From: Scytonema sp. UIC 10036
Lineage (GTDB): Bacteria; Cyanobacteriota; Cyanobacteriia; Cyanobacteriales; Nostocaceae
NCBI RefSeq assembly: GCF_009725235.1
Contig: NZ_WJFC01000039.1
Coordinates: forward strand, 1 to 64,000
Direction of reading: 5' to 3'
DNA: 64,000 bases
The number at the start of each line of letters is the position of its first letter. The stretch's first letter is position 1. A model generated the notes under the pieces. The model searched no databases and was not told the DNA's origin. It was given only the letters and a program-made list of their open reading frames with translations. The position numbers were made by a program, and so were the translations under genes. Below, piece by piece: positions 43,378-51,571 of this stretch.

Positions 43378-44577
43378 CTAAATCCAGTCCTCTGCACGTT
43401 TAATTAGCTTAAGTTTGTTATTAATGCCTTCAACAGCACCACTAGTCGTCCTGTTATCAAAGTAGGCAATTATTTCATCAAACCAGCGAAGGATTGTATT
43501 ATAACTATTAGGAAAATGTTTTTTTGCCTTTGATAACCACATCCCTAGTTTAAATAATCCGTCATACCAATTATTTGTCGTTTCAAAAATTTGTCGAATT
43601 TCCTCTTTTAATTCATGCATGATTTTTAGACTAGGAGACACTTGTTTTACTTCAATTAATTTATCTTGTTGGACTTGACTTAGCTCTTTTTCATTTTTAA
43701 GTAAGACATATTTACTTTTTATAAGTCCTTGTAGTATTTTTTCACTGTCTACTTTATCTTGGGGATATTTGGCTTGTTTAATAACTGACTCTATCTGATT
43801 CTTTTCTTTCTTCCTTTGTGTATCTATTTCCTTATTTATCTGTATCATTACATGAAATCTATCAGCTACTAATTGCGCGTTAGGCATTAATTCTTTCACT
43901 AAGTTTTTGTATCCTTGCCATAAATCTATACTCACTTCTTCAATTTTATCTAAAACCTCCGAACCCCACTCAATTAAGATTTTTTTCACGACTTCTTGTG
44001 TCCGTCCACGTAACATCGCTATGAGTTTAGATGTATCCAAATCTATTAAAACCGCACAGTAATTTCCATGACCTTTCACCAGAGCTATTTCATCGATTCC
44101 AAGTCTTTTTAACCCTAAAGGTTTTGATGAAGATATTTCAGTAGATGCATCTTTCAGCATTCTTTCTATTTCTTCTGTCGTCACAATCCCTTTAGATGCG
44201 ACACTGTGTATGTCATTTTCTAAAACGTCTTGTATTATTTTCTGGGCTAATCTTTTTGTATAAGTTCTTTTTCGATTCACGAAATTTAAGTCTTCACTAA
44301 AAGGTTTTTTACATGAATCACATTTGAATTGTCTTCTGTTTATTTCTAAAAAGACTGGTTTTTCTCCAAAGGGCAAGTCTTTCACTATGTATCGATGATT
44401 TTGATGTAATCTATGACTTGAGTTTCCACAACGTGGACAAATACTATATGATGACGTTGGTTCCGTCTGGAGTATCAGTCCAATCCCATCATGAAGCCGA
44501 TGCGATATGACTTTTACCCCTTCTATACCCAGAATCTCTGTCAGAGCTTTAATGCCTTTTTTCCTTACCATGACCAT
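43378..44577 (-). CDS. ISL3 family transposase, C terminus frameshifted
   Basis: About 399 aa. N-terminal zinc ribbon (CPRCGNSSHRLHQNH, then FKCDSCKKPF), HTH region, and the DDE catalytic domain (LGIDEIALVKGHGNY; ADRFHVMIQINKEID; TTSGAVEGINNKLKLIKR). The protein stops at RAEDWI, but the neighbouring frame continues the expected family end (GFRNFDNFRVRCLLNWSF) to a stop at 43323. A one-base shift near 43390 therefore removed about 20 C-terminal residues. TTG 44604 or ATG 44577 may be the start. Activity is doubtful. Confidence 0.9.
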   Translation of the reverse strand: MVMVRKKGIKALTEILGIEGVKVISHRLHDGIGLILQTEPTSSYSICPRCGNSSHRLHQNHRYIVKDLPFGEKPVFLEINRRQFKCDSCKKPFSEDLNFVNRKRTYTKRLAQKIIQDVLENDIHSVASKGIVTTEEIERMLKDASTEISSSKPLGLKRLGIDEIALVKGHGNYCAVLIDLDTSKLIAMLRGRTQEVVKKILIEWGSEVLDKIEEVSIDLWQGYKNLVKELMPNAQLVADRFHVMIQINKEIDTQRKKEKNQIESVIKQAKYPQDKVDSEKILQGLIKSKYVLLKNEKELSQVQQDKLIEVKQVSPSLKIMHELKEEIRQIFETTNNWYDGLFKLGMWLSKAKKHFPNSYNTILRWFDEIIAYFDNRTTSGAVEGINNKLKLIKRAEDWI

Positions 44578-44711
44578 CACACTTCCAACAGTATCATCAG
44601 ACAAAGCAAGCAGAAAACTTCGTTCCTTTCCTCACTGTTCCCTGTTCCCTGTTCCCTGTTCCCTCTTCAGTACTTGTTATTTTAGCATAACAAGTACTGA
44701 AGAACCAGAAA

Positions 44712-45459
44712 TATACTCTATCGGTAATTTATCTCCCTTAAAACCGGATGGTTCTTCATCAAGATGACGTTGGATTGTTGGGAGTTTTGACACGGCTCTC
44801 CATTGCATTTGGGTGATAGGATACTTGCCCATAAAGAAAGGAGTAACAGTGACTATATGTTGGGGACGTTCATCTTCTTGGGATGCTTCTTCATCTTGTG
44901 ATGCTCCCATTTGAAACTTACCCTCTGGGATGGAAACCATCTCTAGAACAACACCACCACCCAAATTTTCTATAAAATACTCAGCCTGTTTACGGGAACG
45001 CTTATTTTCTCTTCCATCTACATCTACAGTCACCACTTCAAACTCAAAAGTTGCGAGCGCTGGTTTAGCTGTAGATGGAAGTAGTTGCGTTTCTGAATTG
45101 GGTGTCGTGACAACGTTTTTATCTGTAGTCTGAGATGATAAATTAGACGGGAGAAATATTTGAGAATTTTGCTGAGGTAATTTTTCTATACCAATAGTGC
45201 GAACTAACTCCGGTAATAGTTCTCGAAAAACAGCCTTAATTGTTTCAGCATCTGCACCTTGGTACAGATCGCCAAAGTGAACTTCGCCCCCAGTTATTTG
45301 TCCAATATTAGTGTTGAACTTGCCATCCTGAGAAACGTATTGCAAGGTACTACCGCTAATTTTCAGCGATCGCCTGAGCAGGGTAATTTCCTCTTCATCT
45401 CGAATACCTGCAAGAATGCGGTCAAGAATTGCAACTAATTCATCAGGGGTGGTAGTCAT
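44712..45459 (-). pseudogene. effector-associated domain + truncated FGE/SUMF1-like protein
   Basis: The frame runs to a stop at 44677, giving 260 aa, of which the last 12 come from the mobile unit. Residues 1-90 form a domain (PDELVAILDRILAGI, QYVSQDGKFNTNIGQITGGE, FGDLYQGADAETIKAVFREL) shared with the two neighbouring genes and resembling an effector-associated (EAD10-type) domain. A Pro/Thr-rich linker follows, then the first third of a formylglycine-generating-enzyme domain (EMVSIPEGKFQMGASQDEEA, then PFFMGKYPITQMQW). The catalytic part is missing, so the gene is broken. Divergent from the NACHT gene. Confidence 0.8.
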
Positions 45460-45593
45460 ATCTCACCCATTTTTTGCTTGTTATATTTTAAGAGATGTTC
45501 TGTGTGGTGGAAACTTAAAAGATGCTTTAAAAGCCGATTACCCACTTTCTCAACAGTTATTATCACACCATTCATCTCTATCTCTGTCAGCAA
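45460..45593. promoter_or_regulatory. divergent intergenic region of the FGE-like and NACHT genes
   Basis: 134 bp between two divergent genes that share the same N-terminal domain; it must hold both promoters. No clear operator was seen. The arrangement suggests the two were expressed together before the FGE-like gene was interrupted (inference). Confidence 0.4.
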
Positions 45594-48500
45594 ATGCCTA
45601 AACCTGATGAATTGATTGTAATTTTTGATCGTATCCTCACAGGTAATTACTCCCAAGAGGATGCAGCGACACTACGACAGTGGCTTAGAGTTAGTAGTCT
45701 GCAATTTGTTTCTCAGGATGGCAAATTTAACACCATTATTGGACAAGTGCAGGGAGGGGATATTCACATTGGCGCTCGCCACTACCAAGGAACCGATGCC
45801 GAGTCTATCCGAGCCATACTGCAAGAGGTACTCTCTCCGCAAACCTGCCCAATAGAAATTGACTGGCATAATATCAGTCGAGTGATAATGAAAGAGCAGC
45901 TGGAGCTGGATCTTACCACCAACATACTAACCCGTGACGGAGGCATCACCTACAGTACGAAGCAAGTGTATGTGCCCCTAGGACTGGTGGAGCGGAAAAA
46001 GCAGACCAGGCGAGGGGAGGATGTTTTGCCAGACCAAGGTTCAGCCTTGTATGAAGAGATAGAAATTACTAAATGTTTTGAACACAAGCAGTTTCTCGAC
46101 CAAGTCCTGGGGCAAGGGAAAAGCCCTAAAAGTTGGGGTAAGCGTATTGCCATCATTGGTGAACCGGGAGCAGGAAAGACGACACTGTTACAGCAGATTG
46201 CCCAATGGGTGACCCAGCAGATAGAGGGAGCAATTGCCATTTGGGTGTCGCTAGCAGATTTGCGGGGACAAGAACTAGAGCCGTATTTGTTAGAACGATG
46301 GCTGCAAAAGGTTGCCCGACAGTTGGGACAAGCGGAAGCCTCTGGACGAGTTCAGGATGCCTTCGTTTCCCAGTTTCAGCAGAAGCGAGTGTGGCTGTTG
46401 CTGGATGGGGCGGATGAAATGCAGGTGTCATCCGGCAATCCCTTGGGAGAGATTTCGCGGCAGCTTAGGATGGGAGGCTTACTCTCACAGGCGCGAATTG
46501 TACTTACCAGTCGGTTGAATCTGTGGGATAGCAATCGCAATGCACTACATACGTTTGATACCTATCGCACGCTCGAGTTTTGCTATCCACAACAAGTAGA
46601 GCAGTTTATTGGGCAGTGGTTTAGTTTAATACCAGAGCCGCAGATAGAACAGGGGAGGCGATTATGTGCAGCACTCAAGGCACCAGGAAAGGGGCGGATT
46701 CGGGATTTGGTGAAGAACCCACTGCGACTGAGCCTGCTGTGTTTTAACTGGTATTTAAGGGAAGGGAAGTTACCAGAAACTAAGACAGAACTTTATCATC
46801 AGTTTGTTGAGGATTTTTATGATTGGAAGCGGGAGCAGTTTCATACAAAGCCCGAACAGAGCAGACAATTAAACACAAAGTTGGGAGAGTTGGCACGGGA
46901 GGCAATTGATAGGGAATCAATACGCTTTCGGTTACGGCATGACTTTGTTTGTGAGTTTTTGGGTACTCCAGATGAGCCAGAATCATTCTTTCAGTTGGCG
47001 TTGGAGTTAGGATGGCTGAATAAAGTTGGAGTTGATGTCGAGAATCCCCGAAAGCCAGTTTATGCGTTCTTGCATCCCACTTTTCAGGAATATTTTGCGG
47101 CATTAGCAATTGATGATTGGCACTTTTTACTCAATCATTTTCCAAAAAATCCCGCTCACCCTGATGCCAGTTATCGAATTTTTGAACCGTATTGGAAAGA
47201 AGTTTTTTTGCTTTGGATAGGACAAAAAAATATTAATGAAAATCAAAAAAAATCCTTGATTGAAGCTTTAGTTGATTTTGACGATATGTGTGAAAACTTT
47301 TATGGATATCGCGCCTATTTTCTAGCATCTGTTGGTATTACAGAATTTAAGAAATCTAATAAAGCTGATGAAATTATCAATAAGGTAATTCAATTAACTC
47401 TAGAGGAATCTTCAGTGATTTCACAAGAGGCGAAAATAGCACTGTTAGAAACAGATCGTGAACGGGTAGTCAATGCTTTTTCTTGTCTGCTAGATAATGT
47501 TGTTCTACCCCAGGTTAAGCGTAAAGTGGCTATGGAGTTAGGCAGAGTTGAGCCAGGTCATCCCAAAGCAGTTGCAACTTTGTCTTCTCTTTTAGATGAA
47601 AATGACCTACATTATTTTGAACGTAGCGATCTCGCTCAAGATTTAGGTGAAGTTGATCCAGGAAATCCGAAAGCAATTGCAGCTTTAATTCAAATGTTAT
47701 ATATCGAGCAGGATGAGGATTGGTGGACATGTAATGGTAGAGGTGAAGTTGGTGATGGCAGCCAAGTAGATTTTGCATTTTCTATCATGTTCGCTGCGGC
47801 TGGCTTGGAAAGAATTGGCAATGATAATAAGCAGGTTATTAAGGCTCTACTTGATGTTTTGACAAAAAGCAAAATTTTAGATATTAATTATCGAGTCATC
47901 CAGAGCCTTGGAAAATTAGATTTATCACTTGCTTTAATGATATTAAATCCAGCATTGGCACAGAGCAAAAGTGAACAAGATGATTTAAGGATTTCTGAAG
48001 TATTAGGAAAAATCGATCCTGATAGTTGGAAAGTGATTAGAGTACTTCTAAGATTGTTGCTAAGTGAGGATGAGGACATAAGAATAGAGGCTCTCAGGAG
48101 CCTAGGGGAAGTTGGTAGAAATATGCCAGAAGCAGTTGCCTGCCATAAAGCTATTGCTACTGTAATTAGTCTGTTTGAGAGTGAGAAGTGGAAATATTTT
48201 CACAATGAGATTGCACTATGTCTGGGGAAAATTGGTAATGGTCCGGTTGTAATTAAAACTTTGGCATCCTTGTTAAAGGACAGTCAAGATGAACTAACAC
48301 GTTTTCAAGCAGCAGTTGCTTTAAAGCAAGTTGATTCCGAACATGAGGAGGCTACAAATTTTTTGATTGACTTAATTTTTAGTTATAAAAATCAAAATTT
48401 TTCTGGGGAGCTTCAAATGGTTGTTGAAAGCCTAAAACAAACTCGCCAAAGTGCAAAACTTGCGAAAATAGTTACTAATTTACACAAACTTATAGATAGC

Positions 48501-48608
48501 AATTCTGGTAGAGAAAACTCAGAAATTTACGCGGTGTGCTTTGAGATTATTTGGTACTGTGCTCAAAAATTATCCTATCCAGTATTTTATCGAGCTTGGA
48601 ACTATTAA
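45594..48608 (+). CDS. NACHT ATPase with effector-associated N-terminal domain and HEAT repeats
   Basis: 1004 aa STAND protein. Residues 1-85 are the shared adaptor-type domain (QFVSQDGKFNTIIGQVQGGD, then YQGTDAESIRAILQEV). A linker is followed by NACHT: Walker A GEPGAGKTTLL (189-199), Walker B VWLLLDGADEMQ (~266-277), sensor region VLTSRLNLWDS. A winged-helix/helical arm lies at ~380-520, and C-terminal HEAT-like repeats at ~620-960 (KRKVAMELGRVEPGHPKAVA, RSDLAQDLGEVDPGNPKAIA). Such proteins sense phage or damage through the repeats and recruit effectors through matching adaptor domains. This copy appears intact; the two partners are damaged. Confidence 0.88.
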   Translation: MPKPDELIVIFDRILTGNYSQEDAATLRQWLRVSSLQFVSQDGKFNTIIGQVQGGDIHIGARHYQGTDAESIRAILQEVLSPQTCPIEIDWHNISRVIMKEQLELDLTTNILTRDGGITYSTKQVYVPLGLVERKKQTRRGEDVLPDQGSALYEEIEITKCFEHKQFLDQVLGQGKSPKSWGKRIAIIGEPGAGKTTLLQQIAQWVTQQIEGAIAIWVSLADLRGQELEPYLLERWLQKVARQLGQAEASGRVQDAFVSQFQQKRVWLLLDGADEMQVSSGNPLGEISRQLRMGGLLSQARIVLTSRLNLWDSNRNALHTFDTYRTLEFCYPQQVEQFIGQWFSLIPEPQIEQGRRLCAALKAPGKGRIRDLVKNPLRLSLLCFNWYLREGKLPETKTELYHQFVEDFYDWKREQFHTKPEQSRQLNTKLGELAREAIDRESIRFRLRHDFVCEFLGTPDEPESFFQLALELGWLNKVGVDVENPRKPVYAFLHPTFQEYFAALAIDDWHFLLNHFPKNPAHPDASYRIFEPYWKEVFLLWIGQKNINENQKKSLIEALVDFDDMCENFYGYRAYFLASVGITEFKKSNKADEIINKVIQLTLEESSVISQEAKIALLETDRERVVNAFSCLLDNVVLPQVKRKVAMELGRVEPGHPKAVATLSSLLDENDLHYFERSDLAQDLGEVDPGNPKAIAALIQMLYIEQDEDWWTCNGRGEVGDGSQVDFAFSIMFAAAGLERIGNDNKQVIKALLDVLTKSKILDINYRVIQSLGKLDLSLALMILNPALAQSKSEQDDLRISEVLGKIDPDSWKVIRVLLRLLLSEDEDIRIEALRSLGEVGRNMPEAVACHKAIATVISLFESEKWKYFHNEIALCLGKIGNGPVVIKTLASLLKDSQDELTRFQAAVALKQVDSEHEEATNFLIDLIFSYKNQNFSGELQMVVESLKQTRQSAKLAKIVTNLHKLIDSNSGRENSEIYAVCFEIIWYCAQKLSYPVFYRAWNY

Positions 48609-48716
48609 CTTATACCTTACTAGAAGAAAAAGGGGCATGGATACCATACAAAATCATCCTTGCTCACCCGATTTTATTTGCTCATTGGTAGATAGCATTT
48701 GGCACGTTACATATAA

Positions 48717-49430
48717 TTACCAATTGCGCTCTCTGAGTTTTTCCTCACCCTCCTCACGTTCAATAGCTTCTTGAAGTGATTGAATTATCACCTCACGCAA
48801 CTGAGATAAAAGATGAAAGCGGTGAGCATCATCTACAACAATGACATACTGATGATTGTGCTCTAGTGATGCCAATTCTGGTTCTATCGACTCGGCTTCA
48901 TTGCGAATGAACCACAACGATCGCCCTGGAGGAATAATTTCTGGTAATGACAATAACAGACGTGTTTTGCCTAGACCTCCAGAGCCATGTAAAATTATGA
49001 CCCGATAGGTTCCACTTAGAAAATTTTTCAATTCTTGGCAAAGAACTTCCCGTCCAATTAACAGCCCTTGGTGATTTGTTAGAGCAACTTGCTCTACTCT
49101 GGCAGCAAATTCATTATGTGTGAGCAAGCTACGTATGCGGCGAGCATCAAGAACTTCCTGAAATACCCGTCGTATCGTTTCGGCACGTGCGCCTTTGTAG
49201 ATGCGATCGCCAATTTGAATGTTTTGCCCCTGTCCAATATTGACACTATATTTACCCAACTGCATTAGGTATTGGTTCTTGCCTATTGCTAAAATTTGGC
49301 GCAGCAGTAGCAAGTCAGCTTCAGTGTGTTTCCCAGCAACAATGCGATCGACAATGGCAAGCGGTTCATCAATTGCGTGCCCAGTTGCCACTTTAAAGCG
49401 ATTTAATAAACGAAGCAAAGGTTTGAGCAT
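48717..49430 (-). CDS. effector-associated domain + truncated STAND P-loop ATPase
   Basis: 237 aa. Residues 20-98 are the third copy of the shared domain (LAIVDRIVAGKHTEADLLLL, then QLGKYSVNIGQGQNIQIGDR). The P-loop domain has Walker A GSGGLGKT (149-156) and Walker B VIVVDD (196-201), then ends after ~35 residues of irregular Glu-rich sequence (EREEGEEKLRERNW). STAND ATPases normally continue for hundreds of residues, so the sensor arm is lost. It may be a decayed gene or a minimal NTP-binding adaptor. Convergent with the NACHT gene. Confidence 0.72.
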   Translation of the reverse strand: MLKPLLRLLNRFKVATGHAIDEPLAIVDRIVAGKHTEADLLLLRQILAIGKNQYLMQLGKYSVNIGQGQNIQIGDRIYKGARAETIRRVFQEVLDARRIRSLLTHNEFAARVEQVALTNHQGLLIGREVLCQELKNFLSGTYRVIILHGSGGLGKTRLLLSLPEIIPPGRSLWFIRNEAESIEPELASLEHNHQYVIVVDDAHRFHLLSQLREVIIQSLQEAIEREEGEEKLRERNW

Positions 49431-49613
49431 CTGTCAATTTTTGGCTAAATATGCTCAGCATTATAACTGTTGTCAAAAGATAGCAATTTCCGAATGGCTT
49501 GATAGCTTGTTTCATCGCTAACCTGACAGTCACAATAGCTCAATAGCTAATGAGTACTTATACTTGTGTGACAGTTAATAACTTTATTGTTTGTAACTAC
49601 ACTTGTACCATAG

Positions 49614-49835
49614 TTAATATGCTTCTTGGGTTAGTCCAACGGAACCAAAACCAAATGCCGTGAGAACATCCATTAGCTGTTTAGCATTATTCAGTTCCAT
49701 TTCAACCCAAATGTCTAAATCCTTAGTGTAGCGTGGATGTCCGTGTAAGGCAACGGCATATCCACCAATCACCAAGTAGCGAACCTCATGCTCGTTTAAC
49801 AATTTTATAAACTCTTTGAAATCCTGGTTCAGCAT
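49614..49835 (-). pseudogene. truncated nucleotidyltransferase (73 aa)
   Basis: MLNQDFKEFIKLLNEHEVRY followed by the nucleotidyltransferase signature GGYAVALHGHPRYTKDLDIW, with GG and DxD residues. Full-length relatives are about 180-200 aa; this one stops at GLTQEAY. It overlaps the 71-aa partner gene upstream by 50 bp. In this superfamily such enzymes act as toxins (MNT/AbiEii-like). Likely inactive. Confidence 0.7.
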
Positions 49836-50001
49836 GGTACTTCCATTGATGAAATTCGCGACGAATAGTTTCTAAAGCAGCAAGCCTAACAGTGTAGGGC
49901 TGACTTCGCCAATAAGCCGCGTCCGACGTTGAAGAGTTTAAGTTGGTTTTATTGACAACGATTGCACGTTTTTCAAACATAGTGATTTCCGATGTAGTCA
50001 T
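49786..50001 (-). CDS. 71-aa nucleotidyltransferase-associated protein, copy 2
   Basis: MTTSEITMFEKRAIVVNKTN followed by YWRSQPYTVRLAALETIRRE and FHQWKYHAEPGFQRVYKIVK, nearly identical to the copy at 42390-42605. The homology extends into the leader (TTTTACTTTTGAAATG near 50035). It overlaps and is probably coupled to the nucleotidyltransferase gene. Two copies 7 kb apart suggest duplication or independent insertion of the same module. Confidence 0.6.
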   Translation of the reverse strand: MTTSEITMFEKRAIVVNKTNLNSSTSDAAYWRSQPYTVRLAALETIRREFHQWKYHAEPGFQRVYKIVKRA

Positions 50002-50072
50002 TTAACAGTTGGCAGTCTTATACTCTATATCTTTTACTTTTGAAATGGATGAAATTCAGTCTTCAATAGCTT

Positions 50073-50270
50073 TCAGACGCCGCCAACTTCCCAGTCATTA
50101 TCAATAATTATAACAGCACGATGATGTGTTTTTTGATAAATACGGAGAAATTCACGAGCGCGGGTGAAAACTCCGGGAGCGTTACTGCTTTCATCTACTA
50201 TTAAATCTTCATTAGAGTCAAATTTAAACTGGCCGATTCCTAAACTTAAATGAAACTTTTCTCTCGTCAA
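50073..50270 (-). pseudogene. fragment of the Toprim-like gene
   Basis: 65 codons (TREKFHLSLGIGQFKFDSNE, then FTRAREFLRIYQKTHHRAVI) closely matching residues 22-80 of the intact Toprim-like protein at 51833-52477, ending just after DNDWE. The N-terminal 21 residues and the last ~130 are missing. A diverged partial duplicate: the conserved DND is kept but no full gene. Confidence 0.85.
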
Positions 50271-50289
50271 TGCAATTAAGCAGCATTTA

Positions 50290-50449
50290 GAGGATGTTTT
50301 AAAAGTGGTTGGCTGTGATTTATTACCCCCTTAGTCCCCCTTATAAAGGGGGGAAATAAGAAAAATCTAGTTCCCTCCCCTTTACAAGGGGAGGGTTAGG
50401 GTGGGGTAATAAATATTTGATACATCAATCTGACTTTTAAAACATCCTC
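50290..50449. mobile_element. IS5-type MITE with TTA target duplication
   Basis: Terminal inverted repeats of 17 bp (GAGGATGTTTTAAAAGT at 50290-50306 and its complement at 50433-50449) are flanked by TTA on both sides (50287-50289 and 50450-50452). The 160-bp interior has no ORF and contains CCCCCTTAGTCCCCCTTATA-type palindromic sequence. The end sequence and TNA duplication fit a non-autonomous IS5 (IS1031-like) element. Confidence 0.8.
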
Positions 50450-50545
50450 TTATAACTTCATCGTCTGAAGCTTTAACTTGAGGTAGTAAAGAAGGGGTGG
50501 GTTACATCATACGTTCAGCACAACTTGAGTTACCATTCACAAGAT

Positions 50546-50947
50546 TTATCCCAAATTTTCAAACCTTTTAGTACCATCTTCTTCGATATATAGAACACGA
50601 TTTAACATATCACGTCCAACTTTCAATTCATCATTTATTGCATTTACGGCTTCTTGTACAACAGTAATTTGCTCGTTTCGAGATAAATCTCCCTGGCAAA
50701 TAAATACAATGCCAGCATGGATTTCGGTAGTACGAGCAAACTTTTCAAAATCACGAACATTTGCTGTTATGATTATACGCTCTTCATTAAAAGCGTATTC
50801 TAAAACTTGATAGTCTTTTGCACCAAGCAAACCCCGATCTCTAACAGCAATTGCATCAATAAAATGTTCGGTACACAAATAACGTGCAACAGCTGGTGAA
50901 AGATCCTCATCAATTAGGAATTTAATTCTTTTTAGGTCGTCCAACAC
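50546..50947 (-). CDS. DUF5615 PIN-like putative toxin
   Basis: 133 aa from GTG. Contains the Mut7-C/PIN-like signatures KFLIDEDLSPAVARYL and AVRDRGLLGAKDYQVLEYA with IITANVRDFEKFAR. DUF5615 proteins are predicted ribonuclease toxins with a PIN-like active site (acidic residues in IDED, the D of the DYQ region and NVRDF are visible). It overlaps the DUF433 gene upstream by 26 bp, as in toxin-antitoxin pairs. Confidence 0.87.
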   Translation of the reverse strand: MLDDLKRIKFLIDEDLSPAVARYLCTEHFIDAIAVRDRGLLGAKDYQVLEYAFNEERIIITANVRDFEKFARTTEIHAGIVFICQGDLSRNEQITVVQEAVNAINDELKVGRDMLNRVLYIEEDGTKRFENLG

Positions 50948-51452
50948 TTGGGTAAGCTTTCACGTAGATTTGAGCAAATTTTATATCTTCTGCAGTCAAA
51001 TAAGGATAATCTTCACGAATAACTTCCAATGATTCGCCTCTATCAAGCATGGAACCAATACGACGAACCGTAAGCCGAGAATTCGGAAACACTATTTCTC
51101 CGCTCATTATGTTCGGATCGGAAACTAAGTTTTCTTTCCATGCATTAAACTGTTTGATAAAATCTAACATTTCTTTTGCAATGAGATCGACTTCTAGTTT
51201 GATAAATCTTGCTACTTCAATGGTTGGTAACTTTTGCTCCAAAGCTTTAACTAAGCTTTGATAAAGAAATGAGCGAGAATCAACAGTAATAAAGTCGATC
51301 TCTTTAGTTATACGTAGATACACTAAGGCTGCAAAATTTAGTCTTGGAGGATGCGATTCAGGAATAATTTTATGTTCTACTTCCTTATAAATTTTCTTTG
51401 TTGGAAGTTCTAGAAATGCAGCAGCTTCAGTAGGAGTAAAAGTTTCTATATA
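50922..51452 (-). CDS. DUF433 putative antitoxin (two-domain form)
   Basis: 176 aa from GTG 51452, which sits 7 nt after a strong GGAGGT; an upstream TTG is less likely. The N-terminal part looks like an HTH/excisionase-type domain (TPTEAAAFLELPTKKIYKEV). The C-terminal ~70 residues are DUF433 (SDPNIMSGEIVFPNSRLTVR, then YPYLTAEDIKFAQIY). DUF433 proteins pair with DUF5615 toxins; DNA binding with autoregulation is likely (inference). Confidence 0.85.
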   Translation of the reverse strand, partial: YIETFTPTEAAAFLELPTKKIYKEVEHKIIPESHPPRLNFAALVYLRITKEIDFITVDSRSFLYQSLVKALEQKLPTIEVARFIKLEVDLIAKEMLDFIKQFNAWKENLVSDPNIMSGEIVFPNSRLTVRRIGSMLDRGESLEVIREDYPYLTAEDIKFAQIYVKAYPSVGRPKKN

Positions 51453-51571
51453 CACAAGTATTACCTCCAAGCCTTAAACTATACAACCACTTAGAATAAT
51501 CTGCCTACAGTTTTTTACTTTTGAAACTGTTTTTGACAGAGATTTTGATTATACAAATGTATTTTTATAAA

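Larger units (their letters stand above)
42810..44711. mobile_element. 1.9-kb unit bounded by 88-bp inverted repeats (ISL3 transposase + four-helix-bundle gene)
   Basis: The segment 42810-42897 is repeated inverted at 44624-44711 with about three differences. Each end itself contains a perfect 15-bp hairpin (CTTCAGTACTTGTTA and its complement; 42819-42856 and 44665-44702) followed inward by GGGAACAGGGAACAG repeats. Inside are an ISL3-type transposase and a four-helix-bundle gene. The right end lies within the FGE-like gene at 44712, which it truncates. No target duplication was found, and the missing FGE part is not on the left side, so deletion or rearrangement followed insertion. Confidence 0.75.

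Noticed and set aside
42795..44725. target-site duplication around the ISL3 unit
   Set aside because: Flanking bases (ATCAATTT left, TATACTCT right) do not match, so insertion boundaries are inferred only from the inverted repeats.
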